From: Streptomyces phaeofaciens
GTDB taxonomy: Bacteria > Actinomycetota > Actinomycetes > Streptomycetales > Streptomycetaceae
Assembly (NCBI RefSeq): GCF_014648915.1
Contig: NZ_BMSA01000001.1
Span: forward strand, 496,001 to 560,000
DNA: 64,000 nucleotides
Reading direction: 5' to 3'
A model generated the notes under the pieces. It searched no databases and was not told the DNA's origin. It saw only the letters and a program-made list of their open reading frames with translations. Of this stretch, positions 51,072 through 59,889 are shown one piece after another. Numbering within the stretch: the first letter of the stretch is position 1; the number at the start of each line of letters is the position of its first letter. A program made the translations under genes and the position numbers.

Positions 51072-52773
51072 CGCCCCCGCGGTCCTGCCGCACCTCGGGA
51101 ACCCGGGAACCGTGCGGGCGGGGCGAGCGCCCCGAGAGTGCCGCGACGTAGTCGGACAGGGCGGCCGCGGTGCCGTCGAGCGGGAAGCGGGCGCCGAGGT
51201 ACCCGTCCGGGCGGACGACGAACCCCGTCGGGCCGTCGGGCCGGTGCAGCCGGGCGAACTCCCCGGCGGAGTCGCGGTACGACGGGACGGCCAGCGTGTC
51301 GGCGGCGCCCGGTGGGGTGTCGCGGGAGAGGACGGCGACGGTCAGGAGGGCGACACCCGGGCTCGCCGCGCTCGCCGTGACCGTGGCCTCGGCCGCCGCG
51401 CGGGCCAGATCGGTGACATCGGCCCCGTACAGCAGCGCCACGTGTCCCGGGCGGCCGCGCAGGACGTCGAGCAGGCGCAGCGGGTAGGCGGCCGCCGGTG
51501 CGGTCAGTCCGACGCAGTCCGGCACCCGGTCGCCGGGCTGGGGTGCGTCGAGGGGCCCGTACGGGTGGCCGGCGAGCGGTCCGTCCCGGTAGCCGACGAG
51601 CAGCTGGGCCTCGCGCAGCAGCACGGTGCCCGGGTCGTCGGGGTCGCTCCGGATGCCCTGGGTGGCATGTCGGACCGTGCGGCCGACGACCTCCTCGCCG
51701 ACCGGGCGGCGCTCGGCGTCGTAGCTCTCCAGCAGGGCGGGCCCGGCCTCCCCGCGCAGGACGAGGGCGAGTTTCCAGGCCAGGTTGCAGGCGTCCTGCA
51801 CCCCGGTGTTCATGCCCTGGGCGCCGGTGGGCGGGTGGATGTGGGCGGCGTCGCCCGCGACGAAGACGCGGCCCTCGCCGTACCGGTCGACGATGCGGTG
51901 GCTGATGCGGAAGACGGAGGACCACCGCAACCGGGAGAGGGTGGCGGGGCGCGGGCCGAGCCGGTCGACGACCGCCTGGATGTGGTGCAGCTCCGGTGCG
52001 CGTCCGCCCTCCAGACCGTGCGTCACCTCGTCGCCGTGACCGTCCTTGCGCGTGGACAGCTCCGGCGGGACCAGCATCGACATGCGGTAGCGGCCCGTGC
52101 CGGGCAGCGGGATGCAGACCAGCAGGTCGTCGCTGGAGCCGTCGTCGGCGAGGTGCATCGACCGGATGCCGTAGCCGTGCGGCAGGTCCCAGTCGGCCTC
52201 GACGTCGCCCAGCATGTACTCCTCGGCGAACGCCGCCCCCTCGTAGGCGAGGCCCAGCGTCTTGCGGACGGTGCTGTGCGCCCCGTCGCAGCCGATCAGA
52301 CAGGCCACCCGCAGTTCTTCCCGCGCGCCGTAGGGGGTGCGCAGCAGGGCGGTGACCCCGTCGGGGTCCTGGGTGAACGACAGCAGTTCGGTGCCGCGTT
52401 CGACGGCCGTGCCCCGGTCGGCGACGTACTCCTCCAGAAGACGTTCCGTCTCGTACTGCGGCAGCGCGGCGAAGTGGTAGGGCACCTCGGGCGGCAGCGT
52501 GAGATCGATCCGCGCCTGCTCCCGGCCGTTGACGTAGATCAGCTGCCCGCGCAGCAGCGCGGCGGCCTCCAGCATGGTCCGGGCCAGGCCCATCCGGTCC
52601 CAGATCTCCAGGGTGCGCGGCTGGATCCCGACCGCCTTCGCGTACGGCAGGCGGGCCGGCAGCCGGTCCACGATCCGGCACCGCACGCCGTGCCGGCCCA
52701 GCTCGGCGGCCGCGCTCAGGCCGACCGGGCCGGCGCCCACGATCAGTACGTCGGTCGTCGGAGTGTGCGCCAC
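51028..52773 (-). CDS. FAD-dependent aromatic monooxygenase (PheA/TfdB type)
   Basis: 581-aa class A flavoprotein hydroxylase of the kind that modifies aromatic polyketides or phenols using NADPH and O2. GAGPVGLSAAAELG (residues 13-26) is the dinucleotide motif, CLIGCDGAHSTVRKTLG the DG motif and FVAGDAAHIHPPTGAQGMNT the GD motif. A thioredoxin-like C-terminal domain follows, as in PgaE/MhpA-like enzymes. The GTG at 52773 has GGGAGG 6 bases upstream. No polyketide genes are adjacent, so the substrate is unknown. Its 3' end overlaps the cyclase gene's 3' end. Confidence 0.9.
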   Translation of the reverse strand: MAHTPTTDVLIVGAGPVGLSAAAELGRHGVRCRIVDRLPARLPYAKAVGIQPRTLEIWDRMGLARTMLEAAALLRGQLIYVNGREQARIDLTLPPEVPYHFAALPQYETERLLEEYVADRGTAVERGTELLSFTQDPDGVTALLRTPYGAREELRVACLIGCDGAHSTVRKTLGLAYEGAAFAEEYMLGDVEADWDLPHGYGIRSMHLADDGSSDDLLVCIPLPGTGRYRMSMLVPPELSTRKDGHGDEVTHGLEGGRAPELHHIQAVVDRLGPRPATLSRLRWSSVFRISHRIVDRYGEGRVFVAGDAAHIHPPTGAQGMNTGVQDACNLAWKLALVLRGEAGPALLESYDAERRPVGEEVVGRTVRHATQGIRSDPDDPGTVLLREAQLLVGYRDGPLAGHPYGPLDAPQPGDRVPDCVGLTAPAAAYPLRLLDVLRGRPGHVALLYGADVTDLARAAAEATVTASAASPGVALLTVAVLSRDTPPGAADTLAVPSYRDSAGEFARLHRPDGPTGFVVRPDGYLGARFPLDGTAAALSDYVAALSGRSPRPHGSRVPEVRQDRGGVTAGPTARRAAGSP

Positions 52774-52884
52774 GGGTGCCTCCCGGTGTCGGCCCCCCGA
52801 ACCGCTTCCCGAGGTCCATGCTCGCCCGGCGGCGCGCGGGCGGCGAGCCGGGCAGGCCGGGCACCCCGACCCCCCGTCGCTGTT

Positions 52885-52901
52885 TGTCACCGGACTGTCA
52901 C
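52885..52901. promoter_or_regulatory. TGTCAC direct repeat with 11-bp period
   Basis: TGTCAC at 52885 and 52896, exactly 11 bp apart, lie between the divergent monooxygenase and FG-GAP genes. The spacing is that of SARP sites, but only two copies are present. Confidence 0.3.
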
Positions 52902-53005
52902 AGAACGGAAGGGCGCCACAACTCCCCGGCGGCAGGCCGGGTCCAAGGGGGCGTCGGCAACAGAACCGGGTCATTGCCGACCATCAGGGAATCGGGGACC
53001 AATCC

Positions 53006-54463
53006 ATGATCAAGCGCAAGAACCTCGCACTGGGCGCGGCCGCCTTCCTGCTCGTGACCGGAGCCGGCATCACGGCCGCGCCCGCCGCCTTCGCCGGCAC
53101 GCCGGGCGGAACGTCCGCGAACGACCGCAACAGCGACTTCGACGGGGACGGCTACGACGACGTCCTGACCGGCGCCCCCGGCGGCACCGTCGGCGGCAAG
53201 AAGGGCGCGGGCTATGTCACCGTGCAGTACGGCTCGGCCGGCGGCATCGGCACGGCGAACACCCTGCCGAGGGTCCGTACCGCCGTCCTGAGCCAGTCGA
53301 CCGCCGGTGTCGCCGGCGCGGCCGAGGCCGGCGACGCCTTCGGTGCCTCCGTGGCCACCGGTGACGTCAACGGCGACGGCTACGACGACGCGGTCATCGG
53401 CTCGCCCGGCGAGGACCTCGCCGGAGTGGTGGACGCCGGCCGGGCCAGCGTCCTGTACGGCTCCGCGACCGGCCTGCGGGGCACCGGCAGCGTCTCCCTG
53501 GAGGCGGTGCGGCCCAAGCGGGAGGTCGGCTACGGCGGCGCGGTGGCCGCGGCCCACTTCACCTCGGCGACCCCCGGCGACCAGATCGCCGTCTCCGACG
53601 ACGAGGGCGTCGACCTGTTCTCCGACGAAGGGCCCATGATCCGCGTCACCCGCCTGGAGACCGTCGACGACCCCGGCGACCGGGCCGTCGTCCCGTTCAG
53701 CCTCACCACCGGCGACTTCGACGGCGACGGCTACGCCGACCTCGTCGTCTCCGGGCTCAGCCTGGTGGACGAGGAGGGCGTGCGCGGCCGCACGGTGGTC
53801 TTCGAGGGCGGCCGGCACGCCCTGGCCCACCTCCGCGACCTGACCGGCGGCCCGTCCGCCGCGGCCGGTGACCTCAACGGGGACGGCTACGACGAACTGG
53901 TCACCGGCGACGAGGGCACCCCCGAGTCCGGGGGCACGGTCGCCATCCGCCACGGCGGCGAGGACGGCATCACCGCACTCGCCGACGAACTGACCCAGGA
54001 CACGCCCGGCATCCCGGGCGTCGCGGAGGAGGGCGACGGCTGGGGCACCGACCTGTCGGTCGCCGACGTGAACGGCGACGGCTACGCGGACCTCGCGGTC
54101 GGCGCCCCGGGCGAGGACATCGGCACGGTGCCCGACGCGGGCGCGGTGTGGGTGCTCCGCGGGCAGCAGCGCGGCTGGACACCGGCGGGCGTGCGCTCCT
54201 TCGACCAGAACTCGGCGCACGTGCCCGGCTCGGCCGAGGCCGGTGACCTCTTCGGCGCCCAGATCCGGCTGGTCGACACCGACGCCGACGGCCGCGCCGA
54301 ACTGCTCGCCGCCGCGCCCGGCGAGAACACGGGCGACGGCGTCGCGATCGCCTTCCCGGCCGCGACCACCGGCATCACCGCCGACGGCTCCTGGCTCTAC
54401 GGCGGCGGCTCGTTCGCCGTCTCGGGGACGGACGCGCGCTACGGCGCGGCGATCGACGAGTAG
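53006..54463 (+). CDS. Secreted FG-GAP repeat (integrin-like beta-propeller) protein
   Basis: 485-aa exported protein. Signal peptide KRKNLALGAAAFLLVTGAGITAAPAAFA. At least six FG-GAP repeats with calcium-binding DxDGDGYDD loops (DFDGDGYDDVLTGAPGG, DVNGDGYDDAVIGSPGED, DFDGDGYADLVVSG, DLNGDGYDELVTGD, DVNGDGYADLAVGAPGED, DTDADGRAELLAAAPGEN), which fold as a beta-propeller. There is no cell-wall anchor or enzyme domain. Streptomyces secrete many such proteins of unknown role. The ATG at 53006 fits the signal peptide. No obvious terminator. Confidence 0.9.
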   Translation: MIKRKNLALGAAAFLLVTGAGITAAPAAFAGTPGGTSANDRNSDFDGDGYDDVLTGAPGGTVGGKKGAGYVTVQYGSAGGIGTANTLPRVRTAVLSQSTAGVAGAAEAGDAFGASVATGDVNGDGYDDAVIGSPGEDLAGVVDAGRASVLYGSATGLRGTGSVSLEAVRPKREVGYGGAVAAAHFTSATPGDQIAVSDDEGVDLFSDEGPMIRVTRLETVDDPGDRAVVPFSLTTGDFDGDGYADLVVSGLSLVDEEGVRGRTVVFEGGRHALAHLRDLTGGPSAAAGDLNGDGYDELVTGDEGTPESGGTVAIRHGGEDGITALADELTQDTPGIPGVAEEGDGWGTDLSVADVNGDGYADLAVGAPGEDIGTVPDAGAVWVLRGQQRGWTPAGVRSFDQNSAHVPGSAEAGDLFGAQIRLVDTDADGRAELLAAAPGENTGDGVAIAFPAATTGITADGSWLYGGGSFAVSGTDARYGAAIDE

Positions 54464-54583
54464 CGGTCCAAAGGCTCTCGTGCCGTGCAGCCGAGTGACA
54501 TGTGGCCCGCGCGGGCGTCCGCGCCACGGGAAATCGCGTCGCTCCCTGTTGGATGACCTCAGCTACGAGCGAAGCGAGGGTGC

Positions 54584-56083
54584 ATGGCCGAGAGCAGGGC
54601 GGACGCACGTCCACCGGCGCAGGAGGGGTTGAAGGCCGACGCGATCGGGTTCGTGGACGCGCTGGTCATCGGGCTCAACGCCACCTCTCCCGCGTACTCG
54701 CTGGCCGCGGTCGTCGGCCCGGTGGTGGTGCTCGTGGGCGTCTACGCCCCCGGCGTGATGGTGGCCTCCTTCGTACCGATGCTGCTGATCGCGTCGGCCT
54801 TCTACTACCTCAACAAGGTCGACCAGGACTGCGGTACGACCTTCTCCTGGGTCACCCGCGCCATGGGGCCGTGGGCGGGCTGGCTCGGGGGCTGGGCCAT
54901 CGCCATGACCGGCGTCCTGGTCGTCGGTTCGCTCGCGGACGTCGCGGTCACCTTCGCGCTGCTCGCCTTCGGCCTCGACAGCTGGGCCGACAACGACGTC
55001 CTGCGCCAGACGCTCTCGGTGCTGCTGATCATCGTGATGACCGCGGTCTGCGTCATCGGCACCGAGGTGTCCGCCAGGGTGCAGAACGTGCTCATCCTCG
55101 CCCAGGTCGCCTGTCTGCTCGCCTTCGCCGTCGTGGCGCTCTACCGCGTCTACGCCGACACCGGCACCTTCGACTCGGTCGACCCGTCGGTCTCCTGGCT
55201 GAACCCGTTCGGCGCCGGGGGAGCGGACCTGACGGCCGCCCTGCTGCTGGGCGTGTTCATCTACTGGGGCTGGGAATCGGCCGTCAACCTCACCGAGGAG
55301 ACCGAGCACTCCGCCACCGCCCCGGGCAAGGCGGGCGTCTGGTCGACCGTCATCCTGCTGGTGACCTATGTGGCGGTCGCCTACGCCGTCGTCGCCTACG
55401 CCGGAACGACCTTCCTGGCCGAGAACGCGGACGAGGAGGAGTTCATCTTCGCCCTGCTCGCGGGCGAGGCGATGGGCGGCTGGGACTGGGTCGTCCTGCT
55501 CGCCGTCTCCACCTCCGCGCTCGCCTCGACCCAGACCACGATCATCCCGGCGTCGCGCACCGCGCTGTCCATGGCCCGCCGGCACGCGCTGCCCGAGCAC
55601 TTCGCCCGCATCCATCCACGCTTCCGCACCCCCGACGTCAGCACCTGGTGGGTCGCCGGCATCGCCATCGTCTGGTACCTCGCGCTGAACCAGATCAGCG
55701 CCAACGCCCTGTTCGACTCCCTCACCGCGCTGTCGCTGCTCATCGCCTTCTACTACGCGCTCACCGGCGTGGCCTGTGCCGTGTACTACCGCCGGCATCT
55801 GACGGAGAGCCTCCACCACTTCCTCCTGATCGGCCTCGGCCCGCTGGTCGGCGCCGGACTGCTCGCGTGGCTGCTGGTGGAGTCCGTCTCCGACATGGCC
55901 GACCCGGCGAACTCCTACAGCGGTGTCTCGTGGTTCGGGCTCGGCCCGCCGCTCGTCATCGGGATCGGCATCGCCGTCACGGGCGTCGTCCTGATGGTCG
56001 TATGGCGGCTGATGTCCCCCGTCTTCTGGGCGGAGCGCCCCGGTGTGGCCGATCCCGAACTCGTCCACGGCAAGGAGTCCTGA
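54584..56083 (+). CDS. APC-superfamily amino acid permease
   Basis: 499-aa membrane transporter with about twelve predicted segments. The first (IGFVDALVIGLNATSPAYSLAAVVGPVVVLVG) is the APC substrate-binding helix type, and ESAVNLTEETEHSATAPGKAG is the conserved loop after segment 6. It is related to amino acid/polyamine/organocation permeases; the substrate is unknown. GAGGG lies a few bases before the ATG. A UspA gene begins one base after the stop, the common pairing of APC permease with a universal stress protein that regulates it. Confidence 0.88.
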   Translation: MAESRADARPPAQEGLKADAIGFVDALVIGLNATSPAYSLAAVVGPVVVLVGVYAPGVMVASFVPMLLIASAFYYLNKVDQDCGTTFSWVTRAMGPWAGWLGGWAIAMTGVLVVGSLADVAVTFALLAFGLDSWADNDVLRQTLSVLLIIVMTAVCVIGTEVSARVQNVLILAQVACLLAFAVVALYRVYADTGTFDSVDPSVSWLNPFGAGGADLTAALLLGVFIYWGWESAVNLTEETEHSATAPGKAGVWSTVILLVTYVAVAYAVVAYAGTTFLAENADEEEFIFALLAGEAMGGWDWVVLLAVSTSALASTQTTIIPASRTALSMARRHALPEHFARIHPRFRTPDVSTWWVAGIAIVWYLALNQISANALFDSLTALSLLIAFYYALTGVACAVYYRRHLTESLHHFLLIGLGPLVGAGLLAWLLVESVSDMADPANSYSGVSWFGLGPPLVIGIGIAVTGVVLMVVWRLMSPVFWAERPGVADPELVHGKES

Positions 56084-56084
56084 G

Positions 56085-56501
56085 ATGTCGGTCGTCCTCG
56101 GATACGACGAGTCCCCGGGCGCGGTCCGCGCGCTGCGGGTCGCGCTCGAGGTGTCGGCAGCGTTCGGCGAACCCCTCGTCCTGGTCTACGGCGCCGCGGC
56201 GCCCGGCGGCATGGGCGAGGAGTACCGCACCCACCAGGCCGCCGTCCGCGAGACCGGCCGGGTCGCCCTCGAACACGCCGTCACGGCGGCCGAGGACGCC
56301 GGCGTGTCCACGACGGTCGAGGTCCTCGACCAGAAGCCGGCGCAGGCGCTCCTCGACGCCGCGGCGCGGCACGCGGCCCGCTGCATCGTGGTGGGCAGCT
56401 GGGGCGAGAGCCCGGTGCGGGGAGCCCTGCTGGGCTCGACTCCCCACAAGCTGCTCCACCTGTCACCGGTCCCGGTGCTCTGCGTGCCGGTCGCGGAGTG
56501 A
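56085..56501 (+). CDS. Universal stress protein (UspA family)
   Basis: 138-aa single-domain Usp: VVLGYDESPGAVRALRVALEVSAAFGEPLVLVYG at the N-terminus and the ATP-binding IVVGSWGESPVRGALLGSTPHKLLHLSPVPVLCVP at the C-terminus (the G-2x-G-9x-G(S/T) pattern). It is translated right behind the permease gene (ATG one base after the stop, AAGGAG within the permease end). It probably senses nucleotide state and adjusts the permease. Confidence 0.9.
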   Translation: MSVVLGYDESPGAVRALRVALEVSAAFGEPLVLVYGAAAPGGMGEEYRTHQAAVRETGRVALEHAVTAAEDAGVSTTVEVLDQKPAQALLDAAARHAARCIVVGSWGESPVRGALLGSTPHKLLHLSPVPVLCVPVAE

Positions 56502-56502
56502 A

Positions 56503-56518
56503 CGCCCCGGCCGGGGCG
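56503..56518. terminator. Palindromic hairpin between the UspA gene and the siderophore operon
   Basis: CGCCCCGG-CCGGGGCG is a perfect palindrome in the 21-bp gap between convergent stops, likely working in both directions. Confidence 0.45.
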
Positions 56519-56522
56519 GGGT

Positions 56523-57392
56523 CTACGCCCCGCTGACCGTCGCGGGTTCGGAGGAGTCCGGCACCGGGTCGTCGCCCTCGTGGTGCCGGCCCATCGGAAT
56601 GACCATCGGGGTCCTGCTGACCGGGTCCTCGCCGACCACGCAGCGCAGGCCGAAGACGTCCTCGACGACCGCGGCCGTGATGACCTCGGACGGGGTGCCC
56701 TCGGCCACGACACGGCCGGCCTTCATGGCGACGATGTGGTCCGCGTAGCGGCACGCCTGGTTGAGGTCGTGGAGCACCATGACGACCGTGCGGCCCTGAT
56801 GCCGGTTCAGGTCGGTGATCAGGTCGAGGACGTCGATCTGGTGCGCCAGGTCCAGGTACGTGGTCGGCTCGTCCAGCAGCATCACCGGGGTGCCCTGCGC
56901 GACCGCCATCGCGATCCAGGCCCGCTGCCGCTGGCCGCCGGAGAGTTCGTCGACCGCACGGTGCGCGAGGTCGGTCATCGCCGTGGCCCGCAGCGCCTCG
57001 TGGACGGCCTCCTCGTCGCCGGCCGACCACTGCCGCCACCAGGTCTGGTGCGGTGCCCGGCCCCGTCCCACCAGGTCGACGACGGTCAGTCCCTCGGGGG
57101 CGACCGGTGTCTGCGGGAGGATGCCGAGCTTCTGCGCGAGGGCCCGGGTCGGTATCGCGTGCACCGCGCGGCCGTCGAGGTGGACGGCCCCCGCCTTGGG
57201 GGTGAGCAGCCGCGCCAGCGCGCGCAACAGGGTCGACTTGCCGCAGGCGTTGGCGCCGACGATCGCCGTGATCCGCCCCGGGGGGACCGCCAGGTCCAGC
57301 TCGTCGACGACGACCCGGTCGTCGTAGGCCAGCCGCAGTCCGCGTGCCCGCAGGTCGGGGCCGTCGGCGGGCCCTTCGTAGGTCGATGACAC
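56523..57392 (-). CDS. Ferric-siderophore ABC transporter ATP-binding protein (FecE/FepC type)
   Basis: 289-aa ATPase. Walker A GANACGKST, Q-loop LPQTPVAPEG, signature LSGGQRQRAWIAMA, Walker B VMLLDEPTTYLDL and the H-loop VMVLHDLNQ are intact. Close to the FepC/FecE group by LAYDDRVVVDELDLAVPPGRITAIVG. It powers the two FecCD permeases upstream. GTG start four bases after the previous stop. A C-terminal extension (GRHHEGDDPVPDSS) is acidic and probably disordered. Confidence 0.95.
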   Translation of the reverse strand: MSSTYEGPADGPDLRARGLRLAYDDRVVVDELDLAVPPGRITAIVGANACGKSTLLRALARLLTPKAGAVHLDGRAVHAIPTRALAQKLGILPQTPVAPEGLTVVDLVGRGRAPHQTWWRQWSAGDEEAVHEALRATAMTDLAHRAVDELSGGQRQRAWIAMAVAQGTPVMLLDEPTTYLDLAHQIDVLDLITDLNRHQGRTVVMVLHDLNQACRYADHIVAMKAGRVVAEGTPSEVITAAVVEDVFGLRCVVGEDPVSRTPMVIPMGRHHEGDDPVPDSSEPATVSGA

Positions 57393-57396
57393 GTCC

Positions 57397-58542
57397 TCAG
57401 CCTCCTGAACCGGCGCGGTTGGCGCGGATGAGCAGCCACAGCAGAACGGGAGCGCCGAGCACTCCCGTCACGATCCCGACCGGCAGTTCGGTGTCCGGGA
57501 CGATCTTTCGGGCGACGAGATCGGACCCGAGCACCATCACGGCGCCGGTCAGGCCCGAGGCGAAGGGGGGCGGGAACGCCGTACCCGCCAGTCGCTGGGC
57601 GACCTGTGGGGCGGCGAGTGCCACGAAGGCGACCGGCCCCGCGGTCGCCGTCCCGAACGCCACGAGGCCGACCGAGACGAGCAGCACCGCCACCCGTACC
57701 GTCTGCACCCGGGTGCCGAGGCCCCGCGCCACGTCGTCGCCGAGTTCCAGGGTCCGCATCAGCCGCCCGAGCAGCAGTGCCGTCGGCAGCAGCACGGCCA
57801 GCGTCACGGCGAGGGGGCGGATCTGGTCCCAGGTGCGGCCGTTGAGGTTGCCGACCAGCCAGCCGAGCGCGGCCTGCGCCTGGAAGCGCTGGCCGCGGGC
57901 CATGAGGTAGTCGGTGGCGCTGGTGCAGATCCACGACACGCCGACGCCGACCAGCACGATCCGGTAGCCGGTGGTGCCGCGCTTCCAGGCCAGCGTGTAG
58001 ACGACCAGCGCCGCGGCCAGCGCGCCGGTCAGCCCGAGGGCCTGGGTGCTCATCCCGCCGTCCGCGCCGAGGACGATGCCGGCCACCACGGCGACGCCGG
58101 CGCCCTGGGTGATGCCCATCATGTCGGGGCTGGCGAGCGGGTTGCGGGTCATCGCCTGGAGCAGCGCGCCCGAGACGCCGAACGCGACGCCGACCAGCAG
58201 CCCCGCCAGCGAGCGCGGCAGGCGCAGCTCATGGACGATGAGCCGGGTGCCGGCGTCGCCCCCGCCGAACAGGGCGCGTGTCACCTCGGTGAGCGACAGG
58301 GACAGGTCTCCCACCGCGGTCTCCGCGCAGAAGGCCAGGAACGCGACGGCGGCGAGGACCAGCGACACGGCCAGCAGCCGGGGCCGCAGCAGTCCGGACA
58401 CAGGGGGTACGGCGAGCCGGAAGGTGACCCGCCCGGCGGTTCGCCGGGCTGGCGTCCGGTCCCGGGTGCCCGGCCCGCTCGTGGGCCCTTTCGTGTGCTC
58501 GGGCCCGTGCCGGCCCGCCGTCGGCGTGAGCTCGGTCGTCAT
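57397..58542 (-). CDS. Ferric-siderophore ABC permease (FecCD family), second subunit
   Basis: 381-aa integral membrane protein of the BtuC/FecCD family with about nine to ten segments. LRLPRSLAGLLVGVAFGVSGALLQAMTRNPLASPDMMGITQGAG is the family hallmark, and GPVAFVALAAPQVAQRLAG is the ATPase-coupling region. A long basic N-terminal tail (60 residues) precedes the first segment. ATG 58542 is used; GTG 58557 is an alternative. It pairs with the permease at 58.7-59.7 kb. Confidence 0.94.
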   Translation of the reverse strand: MTTELTPTAGRHGPEHTKGPTSGPGTRDRTPARRTAGRVTFRLAVPPVSGLLRPRLLAVSLVLAAVAFLAFCAETAVGDLSLSLTEVTRALFGGGDAGTRLIVHELRLPRSLAGLLVGVAFGVSGALLQAMTRNPLASPDMMGITQGAGVAVVAGIVLGADGGMSTQALGLTGALAAALVVYTLAWKRGTTGYRIVLVGVGVSWICTSATDYLMARGQRFQAQAALGWLVGNLNGRTWDQIRPLAVTLAVLLPTALLLGRLMRTLELGDDVARGLGTRVQTVRVAVLLVSVGLVAFGTATAGPVAFVALAAPQVAQRLAGTAFPPPFASGLTGAVMVLGSDLVARKIVPDTELPVGIVTGVLGAPVLLWLLIRANRAGSGG

Positions 58543-58681
58543 GGCGTGCGGCTCCACTGGTTCGGTCGGAGATGCGGGCGGTGCCGGCGGACGGGGAAGG
58601 GGGGTCGACGGTGGCTCCGGCCGCTCCGGCCGCTCGTGCTGCTTCGGGTGCTTCGGCCGGTGGCCCGCACCCGCGGCACCC

Positions 58682-59722
58682 TCACAGTTCCGCCAGCCGG
58701 CGCCGCCGTACCAGCGCGATGAAGAACGGTCCGCCGATGAAGGCGACGAGGACCCCGGCCTGGATCTCGACCGGGCGGTCGATGAGCCGGCCCGCGATGT
58801 CGGCGGCCAGCAGCAGGCAGGGGGCGAGCACCGCCGACAGCGGCAGCAGCCAGCGGTGGTCGGGTCCGAGCCCGGCGGACTGGGCGAGGACGCGGGCGAT
58901 GTGCGGTACGACCAGGCCGACGAAGACCACGGGCCCGATGACGGCGACGGCCCCGCCGGTCAGCAGGGTGACGGCCAGCACCCCCTGCACGCGCACCAGT
59001 CCCAGTCTGAGCCCCAGCGAGGCGGCGACGTCGTCGCCGAGCGCGAGGCTGTTGAGGGAGGGGGCGCAGGCGAGGGCGAGCACGGCGCCGACGGCGAGGA
59101 AGGGCAGCACCCGCAGCAGGACGTCCGTGTCCTGGTTCGCCAGGGAGCCCGCCGACCAGAAGCGGTAGCGGTTGAGGGCGTCGGGGTCGGTGAGGGCGAT
59201 CGCGCTGGTCAGCGAGAACAGCACCGAGGTCACCGCGACGCCGGACAGGGCGAGTTTGACCGGGGTGGAGCCGGACCGGCCGACCCCGCCGAGGAAGTAG
59301 ACCAGCACGCTCGCGCAGAGCGCACCGGCGAACGCGAACCAGATGTAGCCGTACACCGAGCCGATGCCGAGCACGCCGACCGAGAGGACGACGGCGAAGG
59401 CCGCGCCCGCACTGACCCCGAGGATGCCGGGGTCGGCGAGCGGGTTGCGGGTCAGTGCCTGCATCAGCGCGCCGGACAGGCCGAGCGCGGCGCCGGTGGC
59501 CAGGGCGAGCGCGGTGCGGGGCAGTCGGACCGACCAGATCACGTTGTCCACGCGGGAGTTGGGGGCGTCGCCCAGGAGCGTGTCCCAGACCTGGCGCAGG
59601 GGCACGTCGAGCGCGCCGTACGCCATCGAGAGCGCGCACAGGGTCAGAAGTGCCGCGCACGACAACGCGAGCAGCAATGCAGCGCGGGGGCCCGTGGCCG
59701 CCCGGACCGTCGAGGTCCCCAC
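58682..59722 (-). CDS. Ferric-siderophore ABC permease (FecCD family), first subunit
   Basis: 346-aa FecCD permease, first gene of the import operon. VRLPRTALALATGAALGLSGALMQALTRNPLADPGILGVSAGA is the hallmark and GPVVFVGLVVPHIARVLAQSAG the coupling loop. GTG start with AGGAAG upstream and an iron box 11-29 bases upstream of the start, so the operon should be repressed under iron excess. The siderophore-binding lipoprotein is not in the window; it may lie beyond the NRPS. Confidence 0.94.
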   Translation of the reverse strand: MGTSTVRAATGPRAALLLALSCAALLTLCALSMAYGALDVPLRQVWDTLLGDAPNSRVDNVIWSVRLPRTALALATGAALGLSGALMQALTRNPLADPGILGVSAGAAFAVVLSVGVLGIGSVYGYIWFAFAGALCASVLVYFLGGVGRSGSTPVKLALSGVAVTSVLFSLTSAIALTDPDALNRYRFWSAGSLANQDTDVLLRVLPFLAVGAVLALACAPSLNSLALGDDVAASLGLRLGLVRVQGVLAVTLLTGGAVAVIGPVVFVGLVVPHIARVLAQSAGLGPDHRWLLPLSAVLAPCLLLAADIAGRLIDRPVEIQAGVLVAFIGGPFFIALVRRRRLAEL

Positions 59723-59732
59723 GTCAACTTCC

Positions 59733-59751
59733 TTTGGTCAGGCTTACCTTA
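59733..59751. promoter_or_regulatory. Iron box (DmdR/IdeR-type) for the import operon
   Basis: TTTGGTCAGGCTTACCTTA matches 15 of 19 positions of the Streptomyces iron box TTAGGTTAGGCTCACCTAA. It lies directly upstream of the first FecCD gene. Confidence 0.75.
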
Positions 59752-59815
59752 ACTGTAGGGCGAGATCAGGCTCGTCGCACTCCCCGGAACATCGCCCTGT
59801 GTGAGCACTGTGAAA

Positions 59816-59834
59816 TTAGGTAACCCTTACCTTA
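59816..59834. promoter_or_regulatory. Iron box (DmdR/IdeR-type) for the NRPS gene
   Basis: TTAGGTAACCCTTACCTTA matches 14 of 19 iron-box positions and lies 56-74 bases upstream of the NRPS start. With the other box it puts import and synthesis under one iron-dependent repressor. Confidence 0.7.
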
Positions 59835-59889
59835 CTATTGCGCCGATCCTCCGGCGCGATGCCGGGACGAAGCCTGGGGAGGCACCAGC

